This document shows, in pieces, positions 39,743 through 47,279 of a stretch of 64,000 nucleotides of DNA. Source of the stretch: Aeromonas encheleia (GTDB lineage: Bacteria > Pseudomonadota > Gammaproteobacteria > Enterobacterales > Aeromonadaceae); assembly GCF_900637545.1 (NCBI RefSeq), contig NZ_LR134376.1:3181001-3245000 (forward strand). Reading direction: 5' to 3'. Each line of letters begins with the position of its first letter. Position 1 is the stretch's first letter. Below the pieces are notes generated by a model. The model had not been told where the DNA came from, did not search any database, and was given only the letters and a program-made list of their open reading frames with translations. Made by a program: the position numbers and the translations under genes.

Positions 39743-42700
39743 TTATGAGTGGAGCTGAGATTGGCGGCAGAGCAGGCTGAACAGGTGCCCCTTGTCATGG
39801 GCCGGGTTCAGGGCGAGCAGCTCGCGCAGGCTCTGCTCGCCGCGCGCTTGCTCCCCCAGCCCCAGCTGGCCGAGGGCCAGCACCAGCAGGCAGTGCTGGC
39901 GGTGTTTGTGCTGGGGATCGTCGTCGAGCACGATGAGATCGGGCAGGGAGACGGCGAAGAAATCCGCCCCGACCCGCTCGTCCATGGCCTGCCCGGCCCA
40001 GGCCACCATGCCCTCGAACAGACGCTGCGCCTCCTGCTTGTGACCGAGGCGGGCCAGCGCCATGCCCCGATAGAAGAGGTAATCCACCGGCTGATCGTTG
40101 TAGTAACGGCTGGCCCCCAGCTCACCCTGACCGAGGCAGGCCTGATGCAGGCATTGTTCGGCCAGACTCTGCTGATCGCAGGCGAGGTGGCAGAGCGCCA
40201 GCAGGTAGTGGATGTCGTTGTCGCTCTGCCCCACCAGGCGCCCCTCCCCCAGGTTGAGGGGATAGTGCAGCGCCTGCTGCAGCAGCGGTATGGCCTGCTC
40301 ATGCTGCCCTTGCGCCATCAGTGCCAGTGCCCGGCTCTGCTGGTTGATGAGGTACTGGCCGGTGACCCTGCCCTCTCCCCCTTCCCAGGGGTGGAACTGG
40401 CGCAGCCGCAAGATCTCGGCCGCCGCCTCCAGTCGACCCTCGATGTGCTGGAGGCTAAGTAGCTCGGCGGTCAGATCGTCGCGCTTGAGGGCCACCTCCC
40501 GGTGTGCCTCCAGCAGCGCCAGCCGCTGCGCGGGTGCCATGGCCATGCGCTTGTGCAGTTGATCCAGCTCGAACAGCAGGCGGGCATCGTCCGGCTTGAG
40601 CGCGAAGGCGCGACTCAGGCACTGCTCGGCCGCCGCCAGATCGCCGCTCTTGTTGAAGTGATAGATGCCGAGGTTGCGCCAGGCCGGGGCAAACTGAGGG
40701 GTCTGCTCGCACACCCCTTGCCACAGGGCGATGGCCGGCTCATAGCGGCGCTTGCTGTAGTGGAAGCAGCCGAGCAGGTAGCGGGCGAAGGCACTGTGGG
40801 GCAGCCGCTCGAGCATGGCCACCTCCCCCAGGGTGTTGGGGAAGCGCACCTTGCTGGCAAAGGCCCGCTCGGCCCGTTGCAGCAGCCCCTCTTGTTGCTC
40901 CCCTGCCGGCAGCAGGCTGGCCTGGAACAGCCGCGGCAGGCTCTCCTCCACCGGCAGTGCCATCAGCAGCGCCGTCGCCAGCTCGGGACGGCCCAGCTCC
41001 AGCAGGTTGCTCGCCAGGAAGCAGAGGTTCACCCCGCGCCCATTGCACAGGGCCCGCAGCGCCTCGAGATCCGCCCCCTGCTCGCTCCCCTGCCAGCGCA
41101 GGAAGGCCAGCTGATAGTGGAGCGGGTAACGGACCCGCTGCTCGTCTATGTAGGCGAGGGCCGCCTCCCGCTCGCCGCACTCCAGCAGCGCCAGCCCCTT
41201 GAGGGCGATGGCGCCGTAGTGGGTACCGTTGACCGCCAGGCTGCGCTCGACAAATTGCAGCGCCTGCACCGGGTCGCGGCGCACCATGGCGATGCGGGCC
41301 AGGCCGAGGAAACCCGCATCCCGGCCGTTGCCGCTCCAGGTCGCCTTGTGGAAGTCGTCGAAGGCGGCGTCCAGCAGGCCTTGGCGCTCCTCGATATGGG
41401 CGCGCAGCAGGCTGGCCTTGCCGCACTGGGGGTTCTTGTTGAGGCGGTGGGCCCGGGTCAGCGCCTGGTTGGCATACGCCAGCGCCTGCTCATAGTTGGC
41501 GCGGTTGTATTCCAGCGTCGCCAGCGCCAGGTTGCAGCGATAGTCGCCCCCGTCCAGCGCCAGCGCCCGCAGGTAGTAGTCAAAGGGGGAGCGGCTGGCG
41601 TGCAGGTACTGCTCCAGGTGCTGGCCGATGAAGTAGAGCTCATCGACCGAGTCGAGATCCGCCGCGGCCAAGGGCGCCGAGGCCGGATCCGGCAAGGCCT
41701 CGCCGGCCGGTAGATGCTCTAAATAACTCAGCACCGGTTGGCCCTGCTCATCCAGCAGGCGCACTTGCAGGCGCCCCTCACCGGTGAGGGCGAACGGCTC
41801 AAGCCAGGCCTGACCCGGTTGCAGATCGAGGGACTGACTGAGCAGCACACCGCCCTCGTCACTCACCTCGAAGCGCGCCCCGCACAGCGGCGCCACCGCG
41901 TAGACGCCGCACAGCAGCCCGTCATCGGTGCGCTCCAGCTTGATGGCGGCGCGGGTGTTGGCGTTTTGCAGGGTGCCCAGGGTGTTGTAGGGCAGGAAGT
42001 TCTGCACGAACACCTTCTCCTCCCCCGCATCCAGCCAGGTGAAGTCGGGCTGGTTGTCGGTATAGACCCCGGTCATCAGCTCGATGTAGGGGCCGTTGTC
42101 GTCGGTCAGGTTGCGATCCCAGGCCAGGCCAAAGTCGCAGTTGCCCCAGCTCCACTGCTTCTTGCCGGGGGAGACGTGGTGATCCGCCACGTGCAGCAGG
42201 CCGCCCCGCTCGCCATGGCAATAGGCGCCGACGAAGTCGTAGTCTGACTTGTCCGCCATGTAGGAGGTGGGTACCGGGATGTTGCGGTAGCGGGAGATGT
42301 CGACCCCGGCGGAGTAATCCACCTTGTAGTAGGTGCCGCGGGCGATGGGGAAGGCGCTCACGTCGCGCTTGCCGTGGTCATAGACGGCGGTGACATCCGG
42401 CGGGAAGACGCTCTGGTGATCGTCCCCGCCCTTGACGGCCGGGTTGGACCACCAGAGGAAGTGGCGCGGGGTGTCGTTGCCGTTGAACACCTTGCCGGTG
42501 ATCTCGATCAGCGCCTTGTCCGGGTAGAGGGTGAAGCCGGCCATCACCTGCAGGCCGCGCATCGCCTCCACCTCGCCGAGCCAGACGGTCTTGGCGCCGC
42601 CCTCGCGCTCCTGGATGCTGACATCCACCGGCATGAAGGTGGTGGGCCTGTGGTGCTGGGGCCAGTTGAACTCGATGCCGCCGGAGATCCAGGGCCCCAC

Positions 42701-43021
42701 CAGCCCCACCAGCGCCGGCTTGATCACCTCGTTGTAGTAGACAAAGTCCCGCTGCATCACCTTGTCGTAGGCGCGGTGGATGCGACCCCCGAGCTCCGGC
42801 AGCAGCATCACCTTGATGAAGTCGTTCTCCAGCCAGACCGCCTGATAGGACTTCATCTGCTTCTGACCGGTGAGGGTGTCGATCACCCCATAGGGATAGA
42901 CGGCCCCCGAGGAGCCCTGATAGACCCGCTTCTCGAGAAACATGGGGTTGGGATCTTCGGCACCGACCTCGTAGGTCGGCAGGGTGACGGCTTCGACCCA
43001 GACTCTTACATCAGCTCTCAT
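39743..43021 (-). CDS. Large DUF5107-TPR protein of a sugar-utilisation locus
   Basis: The protein has about 1092 residues. The N-terminal third (residues about 15-330) matches what I recall of DUF5107, an aldose-epimerase-like beta domain, with ENDFIKVMLLPELGGRIHRAYDK and WPQHHRPTTFMPVD. The rest is a long series of TPR-like helical hairpins (for example YYLRALALDGGDYRCNLALATLEY). No signal peptide is seen. The start at 43021 (MRADVRVWVE) has GAGGCGAG at good spacing; 43042 is less likely. It opens an operon with an MFS transporter and epimerase, divergent from a ROK regulator. A carbohydrate-binding or carbohydrate-active role is inferred. Confidence 0.85.
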   Translation of the reverse strand: MRADVRVWVEAVTLPTYEVGAEDPNPMFLEKRVYQGSSGAVYPYGVIDTLTGQKQMKSYQAVWLENDFIKVMLLPELGGRIHRAYDKVMQRDFVYYNEVIKPALVGLVGPWISGGIEFNWPQHHRPTTFMPVDVSIQEREGGAKTVWLGEVEAMRGLQVMAGFTLYPDKALIEITGKVFNGNDTPRHFLWWSNPAVKGGDDHQSVFPPDVTAVYDHGKRDVSAFPIARGTYYKVDYSAGVDISRYRNIPVPTSYMADKSDYDFVGAYCHGERGGLLHVADHHVSPGKKQWSWGNCDFGLAWDRNLTDDNGPYIELMTGVYTDNQPDFTWLDAGEEKVFVQNFLPYNTLGTLQNANTRAAIKLERTDDGLLCGVYAVAPLCGARFEVSDEGGVLLSQSLDLQPGQAWLEPFALTGEGRLQVRLLDEQGQPVLSYLEHLPAGEALPDPASAPLAAADLDSVDELYFIGQHLEQYLHASRSPFDYYLRALALDGGDYRCNLALATLEYNRANYEQALAYANQALTRAHRLNKNPQCGKASLLRAHIEERQGLLDAAFDDFHKATWSGNGRDAGFLGLARIAMVRRDPVQALQFVERSLAVNGTHYGAIALKGLALLECGEREAALAYIDEQRVRYPLHYQLAFLRWQGSEQGADLEALRALCNGRGVNLCFLASNLLELGRPELATALLMALPVEESLPRLFQASLLPAGEQQEGLLQRAERAFASKVRFPNTLGEVAMLERLPHSAFARYLLGCFHYSKRRYEPAIALWQGVCEQTPQFAPAWRNLGIYHFNKSGDLAAAEQCLSRAFALKPDDARLLFELDQLHKRMAMAPAQRLALLEAHREVALKRDDLTAELLSLQHIEGRLEAAAEILRLRQFHPWEGGEGRVTGQYLINQQSRALALMAQGQHEQAIPLLQQALHYPLNLGEGRLVGQSDNDIHYLLALCHLACDQQSLAEQCLHQACLGQGELGASRYYNDQPVDYLFYRGMALARLGHKQEAQRLFEGMVAWAGQAMDERVGADFFAVSLPDLIVLDDDPQHKHRQHCLLVLALGQLGLGEQARGEQSLRELLALNPAHDKGHLFSLLCRQSQLHS

Positions 43022-43046
43022 CAATCTCGCCTCATTCAACATTTAT

Positions 43047-43062
43047 TAGTAAACGTTTGGAT
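43047..43062. promoter_or_regulatory. Candidate operator in the DUF5107/ROK divergent region
   Basis: The palindrome AAACGTTT (43051-43058) within TTAGTAAACGTTTGGA lies 26 bp upstream of the DUF5107 start and 79 bp upstream of the ROK start. The site is a guess based on symmetry and placement. Confidence 0.35.
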
Positions 43063-43140
43063 GAGGCCAGTTTAGAATGGTCATTACAGCGATTTTTGCT
43101 TAAAGATCACGCAATACAGTAAGCGGAGTTTAGTGAACAG

Positions 43141-44355
43141 ATGATCGTCGGCCTGAACAACCAGAAAGTCCGCCACCACAACAAACAGGTGTTGCTGGCG
43201 CTACTCTACCAGCTCAAGGAGGCGAGCAAGTCCACCCTGGCCCGCCACTGCGAGCTCTCCATCCCGGCGGTCAGCAAGATCCTCGACGAGCTGGTGGCCG
43301 ATGGCGCCATCAGCCACAGCGAGCAGAACCTCTCCCTGCGTGGCATCAACGGCGGCAGCTACCGCATCGCCAGCGGCAAGGGGGCCATCCTCTGTCTCAA
43401 CATCAGCCCCACCAGCCTGGAGAGCATACTGGTGGACAACCTGATCACCCCGCTGGATGAGTTCAGCGGCCAGAAGATAGCGCCGCAGACCCCGGATGAG
43501 CTGCTGCGCCTGATCGAGGCGCACTACTACCAGCACAAGCGCCGCCACAAGGGGCTGGCGATCCGGCTGGCGCTGGCGGTACACGGCCAGGTCAATCCGG
43601 CCACCGGGGTCTCCCAGACCATGCCGCAGGCCCCCTGGCACGCGCCGGTCGAGCTCAAGTACCTGCTGGAGGAGCGCCTCGGCTGCGAGGTGATGGTGGA
43701 CAACGACTGCATCATGCTGGCGCTGGCCCAGAAGTGGCAGGGCCGGGAAAATGGCGGGGATTTTTGCGTCATCAACGTCGACTACGGCATCGGCTCCGCC
43801 TTCATCATCAACGGCCAGATCTACCGGGGTGCCCTGTTTGGCAGCGGCCAGATAGGCCACACCATCATCAACCCGGACGGCAGCGCCTGTGCCTGCGGCC
43901 GCTACGGCTGTCTGGAGACGGTCGCCTCGCTGTTTGCCATCAAGAAGCGGGCGAGGGTCTTTCTCAAGCAGCAAGCCAGCGCCGACAACCCGGCGCCGGC
44001 GGGCGGGGAGCTCGACACGGCCCAGCTGCTCGCGCTCTACCATCAGGGGGATGCCATGATCCGCGCCCTGGTGGACGAAGGCGCCCGCGCCATTGGCCTG
44101 AGCCTCTACAACTTCCTCAATATCCTCAACATCAACCGCATCTACCTATATGGCCGCAGCTGCGACTTCGGCGAGCCCTGGCTGCAGACCATCGTCAGCC
44201 AGACCGGCGCCAACCCCTTCGATTGCAGCGACGCCGTCAATGCGACCCAGCTGCGCTTCGGCGAGCTCAACCGCGCCCAGCAGGTGATGGGCATCGGCTA
44301 TCTCTACGTGGAGCGGGCGCTGGCGCGGCGTGATGCCGCAGGCTTTAGCCAGTGA
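43141..44355 (+). CDS. ROK-family transcriptional regulator (NagC/Mlc/XylR type)
   Basis: The 404-aa protein has an N-terminal winged helix (STLARHCELSIPAVSKILDELV). A ROK sugar-binding domain follows, with the ATPase-like DNDCIMLALAQKW and GIGSAFIINGQIYRG. The zinc motif is CACGRYGCLET and the conserved His ligand is in GSGQIGHTIINPDG. It is divergent from the DUF5107-transporter-epimerase operon and is the obvious candidate repressor or activator. The inducer is unknown. The ATG at 43141 overlaps no better start. Confidence 0.92.
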   Translation: MIVGLNNQKVRHHNKQVLLALLYQLKEASKSTLARHCELSIPAVSKILDELVADGAISHSEQNLSLRGINGGSYRIASGKGAILCLNISPTSLESILVDNLITPLDEFSGQKIAPQTPDELLRLIEAHYYQHKRRHKGLAIRLALAVHGQVNPATGVSQTMPQAPWHAPVELKYLLEERLGCEVMVDNDCIMLALAQKWQGRENGGDFCVINVDYGIGSAFIINGQIYRGALFGSGQIGHTIINPDGSACACGRYGCLETVASLFAIKKRARVFLKQQASADNPAPAGGELDTAQLLALYHQGDAMIRALVDEGARAIGLSLYNFLNILNINRIYLYGRSCDFGEPWLQTIVSQTGANPFDCSDAVNATQLRFGELNRAQQVMGIGYLYVERALARRDAAGFSQ

Positions 44356-44365
44356 CGCTTCTTGC

Positions 44366-44472
44366 CCCGACAGATGATGCTGACTTCAACCAGGGAAACT
44401 TGCCGCCCCTTGTCCCGACAGATGATACTGATTTCAATCAGGGAAACTTGCCGCCCCTTCCCCCGGCAGATA
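44366..44472. repeat. 48-bp tandem repeat, about 2.2 copies
   Basis: Units start at 44366, 44414 and 44462 with CCCGACAGATGAT, CCCGACAGATGAT and CCCGGCAGATAA. The first two full units differ at only a few positions (GCTGACTTCAACC versus ACTGATTTCAATC). The period is a multiple of three, and the reverse strand reads a 16-residue repeat, but no coding context supports translation. Confidence 0.85.
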
Positions 44473-44538
44473 AAAAGTGAGCCCGCTCCCGATTGCAGAA
44501 CTCCGTATGGGGAGTAGGAGAGCCAAGTGGAGAGGAAT

Positions 44539-44580
44539 ATGATGAGCGCACCATCCAGAGCGGGAGCCAGTGCATCATGA
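44539..44580 (+). CDS. Possible 13-aa leader peptide coupled to the zinc-ribbon gene
   Basis: AGAGGAAT is followed by ATGATGAGC, and the frame runs 13 codons to a TGA that overlaps the next gene's start as ATGA. The downstream gene has only a weak ribosome-binding site, so coupled translation is plausible. The peptide shows no attenuator-type codon run. Confidence 0.4.
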   Translation: MMSAPSRAGASAS

Positions 44581-44858
44581 CAGCCCAGCGTGAACAGCAA
44601 AAACAGAGTGAACAGCAGGAGCAGAGCGAAATCCATCGCTGCGACCAGTGCGTGGAGCGCACCCGCCATATAGTGGTGCTGGTCGCCCGCGACCACAGTC
44701 AGGACATCATGCCCAAAGACCCGCGCAAGGCCTTCTGGCAAGCCTTTCGCACCAGCACCCTCACCAACTGGGCATTCGGCTCGACCCTGGCCTATCAGAC
44801 CACCCATGTGCGCCACCTTATCTGTGAGCGCTGCGGCGAGACCTTTCTCGAGTATTGA
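44577..44858 (+). CDS. Small zinc-ribbon-like hypothetical protein
   Basis: The 93-aa protein has a Gln-rich N-terminus (MTAQREQQKQSEQQEQSE). Two CxxC knuckles follow, HRCDQCVER near residue 22 and ICERCGETF near residue 83, as in a zinc ribbon with a long insert. No family is recognised. The ATG at 44577 overlaps the stop of a short upstream frame. A longer in-frame start at 44493 lacks a ribosome-binding site. Confidence 0.65.
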   Translation: MTAQREQQKQSEQQEQSEIHRCDQCVERTRHIVVLVARDHSQDIMPKDPRKAFWQAFRTSTLTNWAFGSTLAYQTTHVRHLICERCGETFLEY

Positions 44859-45271
44859 GCCCTGCTCCTAGCGCCGGATCGCTGAGCGGTTGGCGCCTCT
44901 GCGGTAACTCGAGTCAGCCCCGCCAATTCTGCGCTGGCCGCCCCCCTGAACAAGCCATTTGTTGATCCCGAGCCGGTTTTTATTGGCTCCCTGTGTTACT
45001 ACCGCACCGCTTTGATTAAGATGTTCCACTTGGCTACCAATGCCTTTGTGGAGTCGCATCCATGACACGGATCTATTACGCCATTTCAGCGCAATCGCAG
45101 ATGAAAAGCAGCAAGCTGGAGGCTGATATTCAGGGGCGGTAGCTTAGTCTGATAAAAAGGTGAAGGTCTTGAATATGTCTTCGCGAAAGTCCGATTACGC
45201 TGCGCTAATCGAACCTACAGTTCTAATCGGAGCGACACTTAACCGAGCGTTATACGTAACTAGGTGAATAT
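44859..45271. other. Intergenic region at the left edge of the AT-rich patch
   Basis: GC falls sharply from about 45150. A palindromic stretch CCGATTA...TAATCGG (45190-45228) is followed at 45235-45252 by CACTTAACCGAGCGTTATAC, which resembles the right half of an integron attC site ending just before the GNAT gene. No complete attC, integrase or other cassette is visible. A 26-codon frame at 45062 is discussed under rejected items. Confidence 0.4.
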
Positions 45272-45817
45272 ATGGAAATAGTAGAAGCAAAACTATCAGA
45301 TTTAGATCTCTTCTTTGAGTATCTAGGTGTTCAACTTCTAGAAAACGCATCCGACAACTCACCACTATTTCAACCAATTCCAAAAGATCACTGCAAAGTA
45401 TCAGAACAACTTAGAACCAAGTTTCGAGATGGTTTTGGCGTTAGTATCGGTAAGCCAAGTTGGAGAAAGCTTTGGTTAGCTAAAGACTCAAGCAGCCATA
45501 TTTTTGGACATATAGATTTGCGCCATTACAGTGGAGAATATAATTTCCATCGTGTTTTATTAGGCATGGGTGTAAAAAACAATGCCAGAAAACAAGGTTT
45601 AGGCGTAACGCTATTAGAATCAGCATTCCGATTTTGCCAAGAGACTGACAGTATTGACTGGTTAGATTTAAACGTCCTTTCAAACAACATTCCCGCAAAG
45701 AGCTTGTATTTGAGGTGTGGCTTCAAAATCATAGGTGAAGCATCTGATTTTTATCGCATTGATGGAGAATCAGTGTCAGAAACTACGATGACTCTCTGCA
45801 CAAAAAATCATGTATAA
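45272..45817 (+). CDS. GNAT-family N-acetyltransferase, AT-rich gene
   Basis: The 181-aa protein fits the GNAT fold. The acetyl-CoA-binding motif A is VLLGMGVKNNARKQGLGVTLLESAF (residues about 90-115), followed by DWLDLNVLSNNIPAKSLYLRCGF, the motif B region. The substrate is unknown. Codon use is strikingly AT-rich compared with all neighbours (for example AAA, ATA, TTA), a sign of recent transfer. The start at 45272 has AGGTG upstream. A tandem repeat follows the stop. Confidence 0.85.
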   Translation: MEIVEAKLSDLDLFFEYLGVQLLENASDNSPLFQPIPKDHCKVSEQLRTKFRDGFGVSIGKPSWRKLWLAKDSSSHIFGHIDLRHYSGEYNFHRVLLGMGVKNNARKQGLGVTLLESAFRFCQETDSIDWLDLNVLSNNIPAKSLYLRCGFKIIGEASDFYRIDGESVSETTMTLCTKNHV

Positions 45818-45859
45818 GGAATGATTTTAGAGATGTTCTCTAGGAGTTGCAGGTCCGTA

Positions 45860-45907
45860 GGCTCGAAGGCTCGAAGGCTCGAAGGCTCGAAGGCTCGAAG
45901 GCTCGAA
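45860..45907. repeat. 8-bp tandem repeat, six exact copies
   Basis: GGCTCGAA is repeated six times without interruption, starting 43 bp after the GNAT stop codon. It lies outside any supported gene, so the unit (not a multiple of three) has no obvious phase-variation role. Confidence 0.95.
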
Positions 45908-46393
45908 TAGCGTAGTGTATTCGGACGATCGCGTAATCAAATCTCGTATACTGGGCTTGCAAGCTGTAGGTTGGGGCTGAACGAAGTGAAACTTAACGTT
46001 TACCACGAAAAAATCAATAAACATCTATATTTCATGCGTCGCCATGTTCAATACCATCACGATTAACATAGCAACTTACGATTAAAATGAATCAAAGCGA
46101 ACAGACTAGAGAACCGAAAATATATTTCTCGTCAAATTTAAATCCGGTCTGGCCATTACGGTACCTATCGGCGTGATTTCTGCATGACCCGACATGACGT
46201 CTAGAGGGAGTTGTTTTCGCCAAGGGTATTATTCCTCTATTTTTTCATTTTTTTCGTCGCGGCTGTTTATACAGGGATGGCGTGGCTGTTTCATCGCATA
46301 ATGAGAAGACTTGGGCCGGTGACGGAGTTTATGGATAACCATGAGAGCGCATTGAGCCTCAACTTTTATATACATGAGATAGGTGAATATAAG
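45908..46393. other. AT-rich intergenic region between two GNAT genes
   Basis: It holds an imperfect hairpin-like stretch around 45968-45998 (GTAGGTTGGGGCTGAACG...) of a kind common in gamma-proteobacterial spacers. The frame upstream of 46394 is open from a TTG at 46211 and encodes one hydrophobic segment. I judge that to be non-coding or a decayed fusion. Confidence 0.4.
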
Positions 46394-46852
46394 ATGCAGA
46401 TAAGAACAGCCAGCCACCATGAACTGGATACCATCTATCTTATGGGTTTCGATGTTTGGGGTGAGGGTCTATCTCGAGATGAATATCTTGCTGGTTGCCA
46501 AAGCAGCAAGAAATACCAGTCCGGTGTTTGGTATGTATTGGTTGTCGATGAAAAGCCGGTCTCTTCCCTTATCGTTTATAGCGACCTATTTGGCCTCGGC
46601 CAGGGTTGCTTTGGTATCGGCTCTCTGGCAACGGATCCGGCGATGAGAGGAAAGGGTTTTGGCTCCCAGCTGCTGCGCTGCGTGACAGAAAAGCTCCTGA
46701 ACGCTCCAGAGGCCATCGCCACTTTTCTGCATGCGGATATCGACCATCACTACTACGAAAAGTTGGGGTATCAGCGCATCCAGAGTGGTGATTGCATGTT
46801 CTTCTCTCTCAGACACCCACACTATGCGGGTGTGCCGCCCAGCTACTTTTAA
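46394..46852 (+). CDS. GNAT-family N-acetyltransferase
   Basis: The 152-aa protein begins MQIRTASHHELDTIYLMGFDVWG, the usual GNAT N-terminus. Motif A is GIGSLATDPAMRGKGFGSQLLR near residue 73, followed by ADIDHHYYEKLGYQRI. The start at 46394 is chosen because it gives the family length and follows AGGTGAATATAAG; the same TAGGTGAATATA context precedes the first GNAT gene. An in-frame TTG at 46211 would add 61 residues with a membrane helix, without family support. The substrate is unknown. Confidence 0.82.
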   Translation: MQIRTASHHELDTIYLMGFDVWGEGLSRDEYLAGCQSSKKYQSGVWYVLVVDEKPVSSLIVYSDLFGLGQGCFGIGSLATDPAMRGKGFGSQLLRCVTEKLLNAPEAIATFLHADIDHHYYEKLGYQRIQSGDCMFFSLRHPHYAGVPPSYF

Positions 46853-47149
46853 CCCGCCATCCATATGGCTATCGCCTCGATGGTCTGCGACTTTTCTCCA
46901 GCTTGCTCTCCCCTATCCTCCCCTGATGGCCGTCATTTATGTGCGCTGGCTCACAGCCTGCCGACTCCTTTCATCTCACAAATTTACAGAAGAGGCTTCT
47001 CTCTCCAGTTCACCCCGGTAGGGCCACATCTGTCCGCTCACATAGAAATAGACCATAACAGCATGATTTAATTTGTAAAAATACAATATCCATACTCCTT
47101 ACGCCCAATCCCTCGCTTTGGGATCCCGCTCACACTCGGGTTTTTACCG

Positions 47150-47184
47150 CACAAAAATCCAGTGATTCGCATATTTGTCCGATA
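47150..47184 (+). promoter_or_regulatory. 35-bp motif shared with the first PTS gene (copy 2)
   Basis: It begins CACAAAAATCCAGT and ends ATTTGTCCGAT, identical at 28 of 35 positions to 32611-32645. It sits 95 bp upstream of the PTS start at 47280. The preceding gap 46853-47149 shows no gene and no clear terminator for the GNAT gene. Confidence 0.65.
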
Positions 47185-47279
47185 GGGCGGTTGACGCCGT
47201 GCCGCCATAATATGAGTGTCAATTTTGTCCACATGCCCCGGGCATGCCAACAGGCTTCATCAAGGAGCGGGAGAGCGCC

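Noticed and set aside
37944..39758. A 604-codon frame on the plus strand opposite the MFS transporter
   Set aside because: His/Gln/Asp-rich shadow; the transporter signatures are on the minus strand.
44304..44816. A 170-codon minus-strand frame with 16-residue repeats after the ROK gene
   Set aside because: The repeat arises from the 48-bp DNA tandem repeat; the frame overlaps the ROK 3' end and the zinc-ribbon gene and lacks a start signal.
45062..45142. A 26-codon plus-strand frame (MTRIYYAISAQS...)
   Set aside because: It has a modest GGAG upstream but is very short, unrecognised and at the edge of the acquired patch; it could be a gene fragment, not enough to call.
44366..45907. Possible CRISPR array from the clustered repeats
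   Set aside because: The 48-bp and 8-bp repeats are directly tandem, without unique spacers, and no cas genes are present.
45827..46024. A 65-codon minus-strand frame running through the 8-bp repeats
   Set aside because: The repeat creates an artificial EPSSLRAF pattern; no ribosome-binding site and no conserved features.
46211..46393. TTG-initiated N-terminal extension of the second GNAT gene with one membrane helix
   Set aside because: GNAT proteins of this type start at about residue 62 of that frame, where a better-spaced site is present; the extension looks like non-coding AT-rich DNA.
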